DNA of 64,000 bases. Origin: Cellulomonas cellasea. Its GTDB lineage: Bacteria; Actinomycetota; Actinomycetes; Actinomycetales; Cellulomonadaceae. Location of the stretch: NCBI RefSeq assembly GCF_006538745.1, contig NZ_BJLR01000001.1, positions 62,001-126,000 of the forward strand. The letters are read 5' to 3'. The notes below the pieces were generated by a model, which saw only the letters and a list, made by a program, of their open reading frames with translations, was not told where the DNA came from and searched no databases. How positions within the stretch are numbered: position 1 is the stretch's first letter; the number at the start of each line of letters is the position of its first letter. Shown piece after piece: positions 1-7,934 of this stretch. The translations under genes were made by a program, and so were the position numbers.

Positions 1-1
1 C

Positions 2-886
2 CGGTTCGACGCGGTCGCGCGCGGGTCCGGCGCACGCCTCGTGCACGCGTGCGGCTACGACTCCGTGCCGTCGGACCTCAGCGTCCTGCTGCTGCACCGG
101 CGCAGCGCCGCCGACGATGCCGGGACCCTGACCGAGGCCCGGCTCGTGGCGACGGCGCGCGGCGGGTTCAGCGGCGGCACGGTCGAGTCGATGCGCGGCG
201 TGGTCGCGGAGGCGCTGCGCTCCCCCGACGCTCGGCGGGTCCTCGCCGACCCGTTCTCGCTCAGCCCCGACCGGGCCGCCGAGACGTCGCTGCCGCAGCC
301 GTCGGACGCGCCGCCGCCGCACCGCGGGCCGGACGGGGGCTGGACCGCGCCGTTCCTCATGGCGTCCTTCAACAGCCGCGTCGTGCGGCGCAGCAACGCG
401 CTGCAGGGTTGGGCGTACGGGCGCTCGCTGCGCTACGGCGAGGTCATGGGGGTCGGACGCGGCGCGCGCGGGGCCGCCGCCGCGCTCGGGGTGACCGCAG
501 CGCGCGGGCTGCTGCCTGCGGCGATGGCGTTCCCGCCGACGCGAGCCCTGCTCGACCGGGCGCTCCCCGCGCCGGGCACGGGCCCGTCCGAGGAGACGCG
601 CGCGCAGGGCTGGTTCCGGATGCAGACCGACGCGATCACCACGTCGGGCCGCCGCTACCGGGCCGTCGCGGCGGCGCAGGGCGACCCGGGGTACGCCGCG
701 ACCGCGGTCATGATCGGCGAGGCGGGCCTCGCGCTCGCGCTCGACGAGGACCGGCTGCCGGACCGGGCGGGCTCGCTGACCCCGGCGACCGGCCTCGGCG
801 ACGCCCTCGTCGACCGGCTGCGCGCCGCGGGCCACACCTACGGCGTCGTGGAGCTCCGGCCCGCGCCGGCCGGTCGGGGCCGCTGA
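2..886 (+). CDS. Saccharopine dehydrogenase-family / trans-acting enoyl reductase-like protein, 5' truncated
   Basis: The gene enters the window already open; the frame reads without a stop from base 2 to the TGA at 884-886 (294 residues visible). The segment HACGYDSVPSDL near the visible N-terminus matches the conserved block following the Rossmann half in the saccharopine dehydrogenase-like/trans-acting enoyl reductase family, which reduces acyl or polyketide-type substrates in mycobacteria and relatives. The NAD(P)-binding N-terminus lies outside the window. The C-terminal part (MIGEAGLALALDEDRL, then TPATGLGDALVDRLRAAG) agrees with the family, which usually ends in a motif of this type. 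Substrate unknown. A MOSC gene follows 17 bases later on the same strand. Confidence 0.8.
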   Translation, partial: RFDAVARGSGARLVHACGYDSVPSDLSVLLLHRRSAADDAGTLTEARLVATARGGFSGGTVESMRGVVAEALRSPDARRVLADPFSLSPDRAAETSLPQPSDAPPPHRGPDGGWTAPFLMASFNSRVVRRSNALQGWAYGRSLRYGEVMGVGRGARGAAAALGVTAARGLLPAAMAFPPTRALLDRALPAPGTGPSEETRAQGWFRMQTDAITTSGRRYRAVAAAQGDPGYAATAVMIGEAGLALALDEDRLPDRAGSLTPATGLGDALVDRLRAAGHTYGVVELRPAPAGRGR

Positions 887-903
887 CGGGGCAGACTCGT
901 CGG

Positions 904-1479
904 GTGAGCGCGGTCCACCGGTACGACGTCGAGATCGTGCACCTGCTCGTCTCACCGCGGCACGCCTATGCCGGCCGCCCGCGCGACGGGGCTGCGGACG
1001 TCCCCACGACCGATGCCGCGAGCGTCGAGGTCGTCGCGGGCAAGGGCATCGTGGGCGACCGGTTCTTCGGGCACGCCGCGCACGCCGACGCCGCGGTGAC
1101 CCTGCTGTCCGCCGAGGCGCTCGAGGCCATCGCCGCGGAGCTCGGCGCTCCCCCGTTCGACCCGCTGCGCGCGCGGCGCAACGTCGTCCTGCGCGGCGCC
1201 GAGCTGCCCCCGCTGCTCGGCGAGGAGCTCGTGCTGGAGCAGCCCGGCGGCGCGGTGCGCCTGCGGGCCGCGCGGCCTGCGGCGCCGTGCGCGTGGATGG
1301 ACCGCGTGCTCGCGCCGGGCGCGCACGCCGCGATGCGGGGCCGGGGCGGCCTGCGCTGCCGACCGCTCACGACCGGGACGCTGCGGCGCGGACCGGCCAC
1401 GCTCGTCAGCCCGGTCCCGCTCGACGTAGCCCGGGCGGGTGCTCCCGGGCCCGCGCGCCGCGCACCCCGGCCCGCCTGA
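904..1479 (+). CDS. MOSC domain-containing protein
   Basis: A 191-residue stand-alone MOSC domain. Visible hallmarks are GIVGDRFFG at residues 48-56, the RRNVV block at 91-95 and the conserved cysteine C129 in the context PCAWMD. That cysteine is the residue proposed to carry sulfur or ligate molybdenum in the MOSC superfamily (molybdenum cofactor sulfurase C-terminal, YiiM, mARC). No N-terminal beta-barrel or ferredoxin partner is seen, so a YiiM-like or uncharacterised role is likely. The GTG start at 904 is chosen because the MOSC fold begins a few residues later and a -10-like hexamer (CAGACT, 892-897) sits six bases upstream, consistent with a leaderless transcript. The C-terminus is Pro/Ala/Arg rich and probably disordered. 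Confidence 0.85.
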   Translation: MSAVHRYDVEIVHLLVSPRHAYAGRPRDGAADVPTTDAASVEVVAGKGIVGDRFFGHAAHADAAVTLLSAEALEAIAAELGAPPFDPLRARRNVVLRGAELPPLLGEELVLEQPGGAVRLRAARPAAPCAWMDRVLAPGAHAAMRGRGGLRCRPLTTGTLRRGPATLVSPVPLDVARAGAPGPARRAPRPA

Positions 1480-1569
1480 CCGGCGCCGGTCACCCGGCGT
1501 CCCCCGACGTCCACGTCGCCCGCACGAGATCTCCGCACGGACGCGCCTCGGCGCATACGTAGCAGCGCT

Positions 1570-1597
1570 AGGGTCGATACCCTGCAGATCTAGGTAT
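1570..1597. promoter_or_regulatory. Candidate PadR operator (two overlapping inverted repeats)
   Basis: Just upstream of the PadR gene lie AGGGT (1570-1574) with its inverse ACCCT (1579-1583), and ATACC (1577-1581) with GGTAT (1593-1597). PadR regulators usually repress their own operon by binding ATAC/GTAT-type dyads. The position directly before the GGAGG ribosome site supports autoregulation. Binding is inferred. Confidence 0.45.
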
Positions 1598-1606
1598 GGA
1601 GGCGAT

Positions 1607-1969
1607 GTGCGCATCGACAAGGACCTCGTGGCCGCCTCGGCCACACCGCTCGTGCTGGGGATCCTCTCCGACGGCGAGCAGTACGGCTACGCGATCCTCA
1701 AGCGCGTCGGCGAGCTCTCGGGCGGACGCATGCAGTGGACCGACGGGATGCTCTACCCGCTCCTGCACCGGCTCGAGCGCGTCGGCTACGTGTCGTCGTC
1801 GTGGAGCACGTCCGAGGCGGGGCGACGGCGCAAGCACTACGCGCTCACGCCCGCCGGCCGCGAGGCACTGACCGACCGCCAGGAGCAGTGGACGGTCGTC
1901 GCCGACGCGCTGCGGCAGGTCTGGCAGCAGGCCCAGCGCCCCGCGGGGCTCGTGGAGGGGTGGGCGTGA
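1607..1969 (+). CDS. PadR family transcriptional regulator
   Basis: A 120-residue winged-helix regulator. Residues about 10-90 carry the PadR signature: PLVLGILSDGEQYGYAILKRV, the recognition helix region DGMLYPLLHRLERVGYV, and the wing with RRKHYALTPAGREAL. The short C-terminal helix is the dimerisation arm. The GTG at 1607 is preceded by GGAGG at 1598-1602 with correct spacing; longer upstream readings have no ribosome site. The stop overlaps the start of the next gene by one base (TGATG), so the two are translationally coupled. The usual PadR arrangement is a repressor controlling its own small membrane-protein operon, here through the dyads at 1570-1597. The effector is unknown. Confidence 0.93.
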   Translation: MRIDKDLVAASATPLVLGILSDGEQYGYAILKRVGELSGGRMQWTDGMLYPLLHRLERVGYVSSSWSTSEAGRRRKHYALTPAGREALTDRQEQWTVVADALRQVWQQAQRPAGLVEGWA

Positions 1970-3318
1970 TGGAGCAGCACGCGGAGCTCGAGGCGCAGGT
2001 CGACCGCTGGCGCGGGTACGTCCAGCGTCGCCGCGCGATCTCCACCGCCGACGTCGAGGAGCTCGAGGACCACCTGCGCGGCCAGGTCGCCGACCTCCAG
2101 GCGACCGGGCTCGACGACGAGGAGTCGTTCCTCATCGCGATCAAGCGCCTCGGCAACCTCGACGCCGTGTCGCGCGAGTTCGCCCGCGAGCACTCCGAGC
2201 GGCTGTGGAAGCAGCTCGCGCTCGTGCCCGACGGCCCGGACGACACCGGGTCCCCGTCCTGGCGCGAGCTCGCGGTCGTGCTCGGGCTCGCCGTCGGCGC
2301 CGGCCTGGCCGTCAAGGCGGGCGCGGCCTGGATCACCGACGAGAACGCGCTCGCCCGGAACGTCGGCGTGCTCGTCGTGCCGTTCGTCGCCGCGTACTTC
2401 GCGTGGAAGCGCCGGCTCACCGTCCCGGTCGCGGCGGCGCTCGTCGCGGCGCTCGCCGCCGTCGCCGTCGTGGTCAACGTCTACCCGTTCGCGCGCGGCG
2501 GCTCGACCGAGGTGCTCACCGTCGTGCACACGCCGGTCGTCCTGTGGCTGCTGCTCGGCCTGGCGTACGTCGGCGGCCGGTGGCGGTCCGACCGCGGCCG
2601 GATGGACTTCGCCCGGTTCACCGGCGAGCTCGCGATCTACCTCACGCTCCTCGCGCTCGGCGGCGGCGTGCTCATCGGGCTGACGTTCGCCGTCCTGGCG
2701 GCCCTCGGCGTCGACCTCGAGCCCGTCATGGAGGACTGGATCCTGCCGTTCGCGGTGCCCGGCGCGCTCGTCGTCGCCGCCTGGCTCGTCGAGGCCAAGA
2801 AGAACGTCGTGGAGAACATCGCCCCGGTCCTCACGCGGGTGTTCACGCCGCTGACGATCGTCATGCTGCTCGCCGTGCTCGTCGTGCTGCTGTCCTCGGG
2901 CGGCCTCGCGGACGTCGACCGCGACCTGCTCATCCTCATGGACGCGATCCTCGTGCTCGTGCTGTGCCTGCTGCTGTACTCGATCTCGGCGCGCGACCCG
3001 CTCGCGCCGCCCGGGGTGTTCGACGCGCTCCAGCTCGTGCTCGTGGTCGCGGCGCTCGCCGTCGACGCCGTGATGCTGACGGCGATGCTGACCCGCATCG
3101 CGGAGCTCGGGTCGAGCCCCAACCGGGTCGCCGCGCTCGGCCTCAACGTCCTGCTGCTGGTCCACCTCGTCGGCTCCGCGTGGCTCACGGCGCGCTTCCT
3201 GCGCCGGCAGGCCGGGTTCGCGACGCTCGAGCGCTGGCAGACGCGGTATCTCCCGGTCTACGCCGCGTGGGCGGCCGTCGTCGTCGTCGCCTTCCCGCCG
3301 GTCTTCGGCTTCGTCTGA
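1969..3318 (+). CDS. Permease prefix domain / HAAS-type polytopic membrane protein
   Basis: A 449-residue protein. The N-terminal ~75 residues are soluble and helical (DVEELEDHLRGQVADL, then DEESFLIAIKRLGNLDAVSREF), the HAAS/permease-prefix module commonly encoded beside PadR regulators. The remainder holds about ten hydrophobic helices separated by very short charged loops (for example WKRRLTVP and EAKKN), with no transporter signature I recognise. The ATG at 1969 overlaps the padR stop by one base. By analogy with PadR-membrane pairs it may act in envelope-stress or export control, but the sequence does not show a substrate. A strong hairpin terminates the operon. Confidence 0.8.
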   Translation: MEQHAELEAQVDRWRGYVQRRRAISTADVEELEDHLRGQVADLQATGLDDEESFLIAIKRLGNLDAVSREFAREHSERLWKQLALVPDGPDDTGSPSWRELAVVLGLAVGAGLAVKAGAAWITDENALARNVGVLVVPFVAAYFAWKRRLTVPVAAALVAALAAVAVVVNVYPFARGGSTEVLTVVHTPVVLWLLLGLAYVGGRWRSDRGRMDFARFTGELAIYLTLLALGGGVLIGLTFAVLAALGVDLEPVMEDWILPFAVPGALVVAAWLVEAKKNVVENIAPVLTRVFTPLTIVMLLAVLVVLLSSGGLADVDRDLLILMDAILVLVLCLLLYSISARDPLAPPGVFDALQLVLVVAALAVDAVMLTAMLTRIAELGSSPNRVAALGLNVLLLVHLVGSAWLTARFLRRQAGFATLERWQTRYLPVYAAWAAVVVVAFPPVFGFV

Positions 3319-3324
3319 CCCGCA

Positions 3325-3362
3325 CCGCGGCGCGCCCGGGGCCGGAGCCGGGCGCGCCGCGG
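3325..3362 (+). terminator. Strong hairpin terminator after the PadR operon
   Basis: A perfect 15-bp inverted repeat (CCGCGGCGCGCCCGG at 3325-3339 with its complement at 3348-3362) around an 8-base loop begins six bases after the stop codon. There is no U-tract, as is common in high-GC actinobacteria. Confidence 0.75.
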
Positions 3363-3448
3363 GCGCGGGCGCGGGCGGAGGCTGCCTGCGCGCGAGGGTG
3401 TCGCAGCGATGGACGTCCGACCCCGCCCACGACATGCTCGTGAGCACC

Positions 3449-3487
3449 GTGCCGGCGTCGTGCCGGACCGTGCCGGCGCCGTGCCGG
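3449..3487. repeat. Four helically phased GTGCCGG direct repeats upstream of the GntP gene
   Basis: GTGCCGG occurs at 3449, 3460, 3470 and 3481, spaced 11, 10 and 11 bases, so all copies face the same side of the helix. The array ends 33 bases before the GTG start of the permease and overlaps the expected promoter zone. A cooperative regulator-binding site is an inference. Confidence 0.5.
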
Positions 3488-3519
3488 GACAGGGGGCACA
3501 CGGACGCGAGGAGCTCAGC

Positions 3520-4875
3520 GTGGTCGCTCTGCACACCGCCGTCGCGATCGTCCTGGCCATCGGCCTGATCATCCGGTTCAAGGTGAACCCGGTGATCTCG
3601 CTGATCCTCGCCTCGCTCTACCTCGGCCTGGCGTCGGGCGTGGGCTTCGCGGGGACCATCGAGGCGATCACGGTCGGCTTCGGCGAGATCATGACCGAGG
3701 TCGGGCTGCTCATCGGCTTCGGGGTGCTCATCGGGGCGCTGCTGCACTCCACCGGCGCGTTCCAGCGGATGGTGCGCGTGCTGGTCCGCGCGGTCGGTGC
3801 GACGCGGTTGCCGTACGCGATGGCGACCCTGCTCTCGACGATCCTCCCGTCGATCTACGTCGACGTGCAGGTCGTCCTCGCGTCGCCGGTCGCCCGCTCG
3901 GCGTCGCCGCACGTCGGCCGCAACGGGCTCCCGCTGATGGCCTCGGCGCTCGGCGCCGGGATCTTCGCGGGCTACGTGTTCGTGATCCCGGGCCTCGCGG
4001 CGATCTCCATCGCGGGGCTGCTCGACATCCCGCTCGGCCGGTGGCTGCTGTACGGGATCGTGATCGGCCCGCTCACGGCCGTCCTGACGAGCCTGGTCAT
4101 GCGGCTCGTCCTGCGCGGCGGGTTCTGGAAGCCGGAGTCCGACGAGGAGGTGGACGACGCGCTCGTCGAGCAGGAGGCGCACGCCGCCGCGGGTGCCGAG
4201 GAGCCGTCCGCGAACCGCCCGCTGCCGCTGTGGCTCATGCTGCTGCCGATCCTCGTGCCGCTCGTCATGATCGGGTTCGGCGCGTTCGCCGACCTGCTCG
4301 GCTTCGCCACCCCGCTCGTCGAGTTCGTCGGTGACGCGAACGTCGCGCTGTTCGTCGGCCTGCTCGGTGCCTACCTGCTCTCCCGCCGGACGGCGGGCCG
4401 GCAGCGCACGGACGACGCGCTCGACGACGGGTTCCACACGACCGGCGAGATCCTGCTCATCACCGGCGTGGGCGGCTCGCTCGGCGCGGTCATCACCCGG
4501 ACGGACCTCGACCAGGTCCTCGCCGGGCTGTTCCAGGCGGACGCCGGCGCACCCGTCCTGCTCAGCGTCCTGCTCGCGTGGTTCATCGCGGCGCTCCTGC
4601 ACCTCGCGATCGGGTCGGTCTCCGTCGCCGCGATCACGGCCGCGGGCATCATCGCCCCGGTGCTCACGTCGCTCGACGTCGCACCGATCGTCATCGGTCT
4701 CGCGATCGCCTCGGGCGCGATGTTCGCGCTCCAGGTCAACAGCAACTTCTTCTGGATGTTCAAGGCGCTGCTCGGGCTGTCGACGAAGGGCAGCCTCAAG
4801 ACCCTGACGCTGGGCACCTCGATCGCGTCGGCGGTGTCGCTGCCGATGGTGCTGGTCGTGTCGCTGTTCGCGTAG
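3520..4875 (+). CDS. GntP family gluconate/hydroxy-acid permease
   Basis: A 451-residue polytopic permease of the Ion Transporter superfamily, close to the usual GntP length. Recognisable family segments are the N-terminal FKVNPVISLILASLYLGLASG, GFGEIMTEVGLLIGFGVLIG, the DVQVVLASPVARSASP stretch between helices, and the C-terminal LAIGSVSVAAITAAGI followed by ALQVNSNFFWMFKALLGLS. About twelve membrane segments alternate with one long charged loop near residues 210-230. GntP members import gluconate, fructuronate or similar acids by proton symport; the exact substrate cannot be read. GTG 3520 has GAGGAG at 3508-3513. No gluconate kinase or GntR regulator lies beside it, so the phased repeats upstream are the only regulatory hint. 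Confidence 0.9.
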   Translation: MVALHTAVAIVLAIGLIIRFKVNPVISLILASLYLGLASGVGFAGTIEAITVGFGEIMTEVGLLIGFGVLIGALLHSTGAFQRMVRVLVRAVGATRLPYAMATLLSTILPSIYVDVQVVLASPVARSASPHVGRNGLPLMASALGAGIFAGYVFVIPGLAAISIAGLLDIPLGRWLLYGIVIGPLTAVLTSLVMRLVLRGGFWKPESDEEVDDALVEQEAHAAAGAEEPSANRPLPLWLMLLPILVPLVMIGFGAFADLLGFATPLVEFVGDANVALFVGLLGAYLLSRRTAGRQRTDDALDDGFHTTGEILLITGVGGSLGAVITRTDLDQVLAGLFQADAGAPVLLSVLLAWFIAALLHLAIGSVSVAAITAAGIIAPVLTSLDVAPIVIGLAIASGAMFALQVNSNFFWMFKALLGLSTKGSLKTLTLGTSIASAVSLPMVLVVSLFA

Positions 4876-4982
4876 GCGGCCGGGCGACCCCGAGCTGTCG
4901 GCAGTGCGCGACGACGTCCGGCGCGCGCCCCGTCAGCGAGCGCACCGGGCCAGGCCGGACCGGACCGGCGACGCGTCCTCGT

Positions 4983-5039
4983 CGCGCCCCTTCGCCTGAC
5001 GCAGCAAGGGGCGCGAGGACCGCCGTCCCCGCGCCCCTT
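4983..5039. terminator. Three-armed bidirectional terminator between convergent genes
   Basis: CGCGCCCCTT (4983-4992) can pair with AAGGGGCGCG (5006-5015). That middle arm can equally pair with a second CGCGCCCCTT (5030-5039). The two 10-bp hairpins are mutually exclusive and lie between the GntP gene and the oppositely oriented CBS gene. Confidence 0.7.
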
Positions 5040-5062
5040 GCGCCGCCCGGTGCTCCCCGGCG

Positions 5063-5479
5063 TCAGTCCTGCGGCGGCGCGGCCGAGATGTCCGCGAGCG
5101 CGGAGTCGGAGTCCAGCGCGACGGCGAGGTCGCCGATCGTCACGATGCCGACGGCCTGGTCCCCCTCGACCACCGGGACGCGCCGCAGGGCACGCTCGCG
5201 CATGAGGTGCACGACCTCGGCGACGTCGTCGTCCGGGCCGACCGTGACGAGCTCCTCGGACGCGAGCTGGCCCACCGGCGCGTCGAGGCCGATCCCGGCG
5301 GCGAGGCCGCGGACGACGAGGTCGCGGTCCGTGACGATGCCGACGACCGCGCCGTCCTCCGCCACGATCAGCGCGCCGACGTCCTGCTGGGCCATCGTCT
5401 GCGCGACGGCGTGCAGGGTGTCGGTCACCTCGACGACGGTGGGGTGCGGGGTCATGAGGCTCGAGACGGTGCGTGCCAT
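5063..5479 (-). CDS. Tandem CBS domain protein
   Basis: A 138-residue protein made almost only of two CBS motifs: residues about 8-60 (MTPHPTVVEVTDTLHAVAQTM then VGIVTDRDLVVRGLA) and about 70-125 (ELVTVGPDDDVAEVVHLM then VGIVTIGDLAVAL). Such proteins bind adenine nucleotides or S-adenosyl ligands in the Bateman cleft and act as energy or stress sensors; the hypoxic-response protein of mycobacteria has the same architecture. The ATG whose complement is 5477-5479 has AGGAGG just upstream; an upstream in-frame ATG lacks a ribosome site. It is monocistronic and convergent with the permease gene. Confidence 0.92.
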   Translation of the reverse strand: MARTVSSLMTPHPTVVEVTDTLHAVAQTMAQQDVGALIVAEDGAVVGIVTDRDLVVRGLAAGIGLDAPVGQLASEELVTVGPDDDVAEVVHLMRERALRRVPVVEGDQAVGIVTIGDLAVALDSDSALADISAAPPQD

Positions 5480-5581
5480 GTGTACCTCCTGGTGCGCGGT
5501 GCGGTTCGAGCGTGCGCTCGACATCGCCTCCACTGTTCAGCACGCCGCGGGGACCCGCATCCGCAGACCCTTCGGCGCGGA

Positions 5582-5772
5582 CCCGGTGCTCGGGCTGTGC
5601 GACGAGCACGATCTCGCGGTGTCCCAGGCGGGGCAGGTGGTCGACCATGACGCGGCCGGCCCCCGACATCGAGGTCGGAAAGGCCGACCCTGGTGCGGTC
5701 GCCGGGCAGCCCGACCAGGGCACCAGGCCGCGGCGCCTCCCGCAGGACGGGCAACCCGACAGGTCCATCCAT
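5582..5772 (-). pseudogene. LacI-family regulator fragment (frameshifted remnant)
   Basis: Two minus-strand frames join into a piece of a LacI effector-binding domain. The first gives PVLREAPRPGALVGLPGDR and then VGLSDLDVG; after a one-base shift the second gives RVMVDHLPRLGHREIVLVAQP. This is the region where LacI proteins have the GR...VDxDN..G...AVxHL..LGHRrI.lV sequence. The shift falls in a run of five C at 5660-5664. No helix-turn-helix, N-terminal lobe or C-terminal lobe is present, so it is a remnant whatever the cause of the shift. It abuts the 3' end of the MerR gene. Identification rests on a short segment. Confidence 0.5.
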
Positions 5773-5778
5773 GAGCCG

Positions 5779-6573
5779 TCATGTCACCCGGAAGACCGGC
5801 CATCCGATCTCCGTGCGCCAGGCGGCTGGGTCGCCGGTGTCGCGAGGCCCTACGCGGTAGACCTCCCGGACGGGCCCGGCCACCGACATCGCGTTCTCCA
5901 CGACCCAGGCACCGAGCTCGCCGTAGGTGACGTCGACCCCGTCGTGCTCGCCGACGTGGGTGGTCACCGCCAGCTCGGCGGCGGGCAGGGTCACGGCGTG
6001 CACCCGTCCGGTGCGCGGTGGGCGGGAGGTCGGCAGGTAGACCAGCACCCGGCCGCGGCCCTCCTCGAACAGGGCGTTGTCGTAGGCACCTCCCGGTGGC
6101 CCGGTCACGCCCGCGCCGACGGCCACCTCCAGCTCGGCCATCGCGCCGGCGAACCACGCCTCGACGTCGCCGTGGCCGATCACCGCCTCGACCGCCGCGA
6201 CCTCGCGGGCGGGTTCGGCGCGCAGCTCGACCTCGATCGGCGCGGGGTCGGGCTGGAGGAGGCGGCGCAGCGAGGTCACCGCGGCACGGGTGCGGTCGAG
6301 CTCGGCCTCCAGCCGCCGGAGGTGCCCCGCGACCAAGGTGGACCGGGCGCCGGGGTCCGGCGTCCGCAGGATCTGCTGCACGTCACCCAAGGGGACGTCG
6401 AGCTCGCGGAGGCGGTGGATGACCTGGGCGGTGGGGATCTGCTCGACGGTGTAGTAGCGGTAGCCGGTCGCCCCGTCCACGACGGCCGGCTCGAGCAGCT
6501 CGTCCTCGTGGTACCGGCGCAGCGTACGCACGCTCAGGTGGGTCAGACGCGAGAACTCCCCGATGGTCAGCAC
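5779..6573 (-). CDS. MerR family regulator with GyrI-like effector domain
   Basis: A 264-residue protein. Residues 1-70 are a MerR winged helix (LTIGEFSRLTHLSVRTLRRY, then TGYRYYTVEQIPTAQVIHRL), a linker coiled coil follows at about 75-105 (LRRLEAELDRTRAAVTSLRR), and residues about 115-262 resemble the GyrI/SOUL-type ligand-binding domain of BmrR-like activators, ending WRTEIGWPVFRV. GTG at 6573-6571 starts exactly at the HTH. It is divergent from the NTF2-like/SDR pair across 78 bases that include two dyads, so it probably regulates itself and the divergent operon on binding a small hydrophobic or cationic ligand. Confidence 0.9.
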   Translation of the reverse strand: MLTIGEFSRLTHLSVRTLRRYHEDELLEPAVVDGATGYRYYTVEQIPTAQVIHRLRELDVPLGDVQQILRTPDPGARSTLVAGHLRRLEAELDRTRAAVTSLRRLLQPDPAPIEVELRAEPAREVAAVEAVIGHGDVEAWFAGAMAELEVAVGAGVTGPPGGAYDNALFEEGRGRVLVYLPTSRPPRTGRVHAVTLPAAELAVTTHVGEHDGVDVTYGELGAWVVENAMSVAGPVREVYRVGPRDTGDPAAWRTEIGWPVFRVT

Positions 6574-6600
6574 GCGCCCAGTCTGGGGGCTCCCCCAGGG

Positions 6601-6624
6601 GGAGGGTCCCACGCTTGACCCTCC
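6601..6624. promoter_or_regulatory. MerR operator candidate in the divergent promoter
   Basis: GGAGGGTC (6601-6608) is repeated inverted as GACCCTCC (6617-6624) with an 8-base spacer; the right arm overlaps a TTGACC -35-like hexamer (6615-6620) for the rightward operon. A second dyad, CTGGGGG/CCCCCAG, lies directly upstream toward the merR start. Position and symmetry suit a MerR-type activator; binding is inferred. Confidence 0.45.
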
Positions 6625-6651
6625 TGCGCCGCGAGGCCGCACGGTGACGAC

Positions 6652-7011
6652 ATGACACACACCGACCTCAGCTCCGACATCCTCCCGACCACCGTCCGCG
6701 ACTTCCTCGCCGCCAGCACCGTGCACGACGCCGACACGGCCTCGTCGTTCCTCGTCGAGGACGTCGTGGTCGTCGACCAGGACGAGACCTTCCGAGGCCG
6801 CGACAAGGCGCACGCGTTCCTGCGCGACGCCGGCGCGCAGTTCGAGTACACCACCGAGCAGATCGGCGCCCGCCGCGTCGACGACGACCACTGGGTGGTG
6901 ACGCTGCGCCTCGAGGGCACCTTCCCGGGCGGCGTGGCCGACCTGGACTACCGCTTCACCCTGCGCGGCGACCTCGTGACCGAGCTCGTCATCGCCAACC
7001 ACGAGGCGTGA
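6652..7011 (+). CDS. NTF2/SnoaL-like small protein
   Basis: A 119-residue protein with the cone-shaped NTF2/SnoaL fold pattern: an N-terminal helix ([20 protein letters not shown]), [21 protein letters not shown] with the typical 'harm and ligand' GRDKA segment, and alternating strands ending in [20 protein letters not shown]. Members are enzymes (isomerases, cyclases, dehydratases) or ligand binders; no catalytic residue can be assigned. ATG 6652 is the first start after the divergent regulatory region. It is followed 41 bases later by an SDR gene, so the two are probably one operon controlled by the MerR protein. Confidence 0.8.
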   Translation: MTHTDLSSDILPTTVRDFLAASTVHDADTASSFLVEDVVVVDQDETFRGRDKAHAFLRDAGAQFEYTTEQIGARRVDDDHWVVTLRLEGTFPGGVADLDYRFTLRGDLVTELVIANHEA

Positions 7012-7052
7012 GCCCCACCGCAACCACCGGACCGCCAGAGGAAAGAGACACG

Positions 7053-7841
7053 ATGTCCAGCAAGGAGCGTGACCGCCTCGACGGCCGCCGCGCGCTCGTC
7101 ACGGGCGGGTCCAAGGGTTCGGGCAAGGCCGTCGTCACCCGCCTGCGGGAGATGGGCGCCGACGTGTGGACGACGGCGCGGACGATGCCTGACGGGTACG
7201 ACCGTCCCGACAGGTTCATCGAGGCAGATACCTCGACCGTGGCCGGCGCGCAGCTCGTGACGGACCGCATCGCCGAGTCCGTCGGCGCGCTCGACATCCT
7301 GGTGCACGTCGTCGGGGGCGCCTCGACGCCGTCGGGTGGGTTCGCGGTCATCACCGAAGAGCAGTGGATGACCGAGCTGAACCTGAACCTCCTGGGTGCG
7401 GTGCGGCTCGACCGGTCCCTCCTGCCGGCGATGGTCGGGGCCGGGTCGGGTGTGGTGCTGCACTTCACGTCGATCCAGCGGGAGCTACCGCAGTACGACG
7501 CGTCGCTGGCCTACGCGGCGGCGAAGGCTGCGCTGCGCACGTACGGCAAGGGCCTCGCCAACGAGCTGGCACCCCGCGGCGTGCGGGTCAACGCGATCAG
7601 TCCCGGCGGCATCGAGACCGAGGCCTACGAGCGGTTCGTCGACCGGATCGCCGAGGGCAACGGGCTCTCCCGCGAGGCCGCCGAGCAGACGATCTACGAC
7701 TCCCTCGGCGGGGTTCCTCTGGGGCGCTTCGCCCAGCCCGAGGAGGTCGCCGACCTCGTCGGGTTCCTCGTGTCGGACCGCGCCTCGGCCATCGTCGGCG
7801 CCGAGTACGTCATCGACGGCGGCACAGTCCCGACCGTATGA
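7053..7841 (+). CDS. SDR family oxidoreductase
   Basis: A 262-residue classical short-chain dehydrogenase. The cofactor loop is TGGSKGSGK at residues 17-25. Catalytic Ser140 (HFTS), Tyr154 and Lys158 (YAAAK) are present, as is the NLN segment near 110. [12 protein letters not shown] and the C-terminal [19 protein letters not shown] are typical of NAD(P)H-dependent enzymes of this group. Substrate is unknown. The start ATG 7053 has GAGGAAAGAG upstream. It is the second gene after the NTF2-like gene; a 10-bp hairpin immediately follows the stop. Confidence 0.92.
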   Translation: MSSKERDRLDGRRALVTGGSKGSGKAVVTRLREMGADVWTTARTMPDGYDRPDRFIEADTSTVAGAQLVTDRIAESVGALDILVHVVGGASTPSGGFAVITEEQWMTELNLNLLGAVRLDRSLLPAMVGAGSGVVLHFTSIQRELPQYDASLAYAAAKAALRTYGKGLANELAPRGVRVNAISPGGIETEAYERFVDRIAEGNGLSREAAEQTIYDSLGGVPLGRFAQPEEVADLVGFLVSDRASAIVGAEYVIDGGTVPTV

Positions 7842-7847
7842 GCCGGC

Positions 7848-7880
7848 GGGGAGGGCCGCGAGGAGATCGTGGCCCTCCCC
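7848..7880 (+). terminator. Hairpin terminator after the SDR gene
   Basis: GGGGAGGGCC (7848-7857) pairs perfectly with GGCCCTCCCC (7871-7880) across a 13-base loop, starting six bases past the stop codon. Confidence 0.7.
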
Positions 7881-7934
7881 CGGTCCGGACCACCCGTGGA
7901 CGCACCCGATGAGTCACCGACGACGAGGAACCCC

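Noticed and set aside
1837-4602. Minus-strand open frame of 921 codons opposite the PadR partner and GntP genes
   Set aside because: Asp/Arg/Glu-rich shadow with no ribosome site or domain; the plus strand encodes real membrane proteins.
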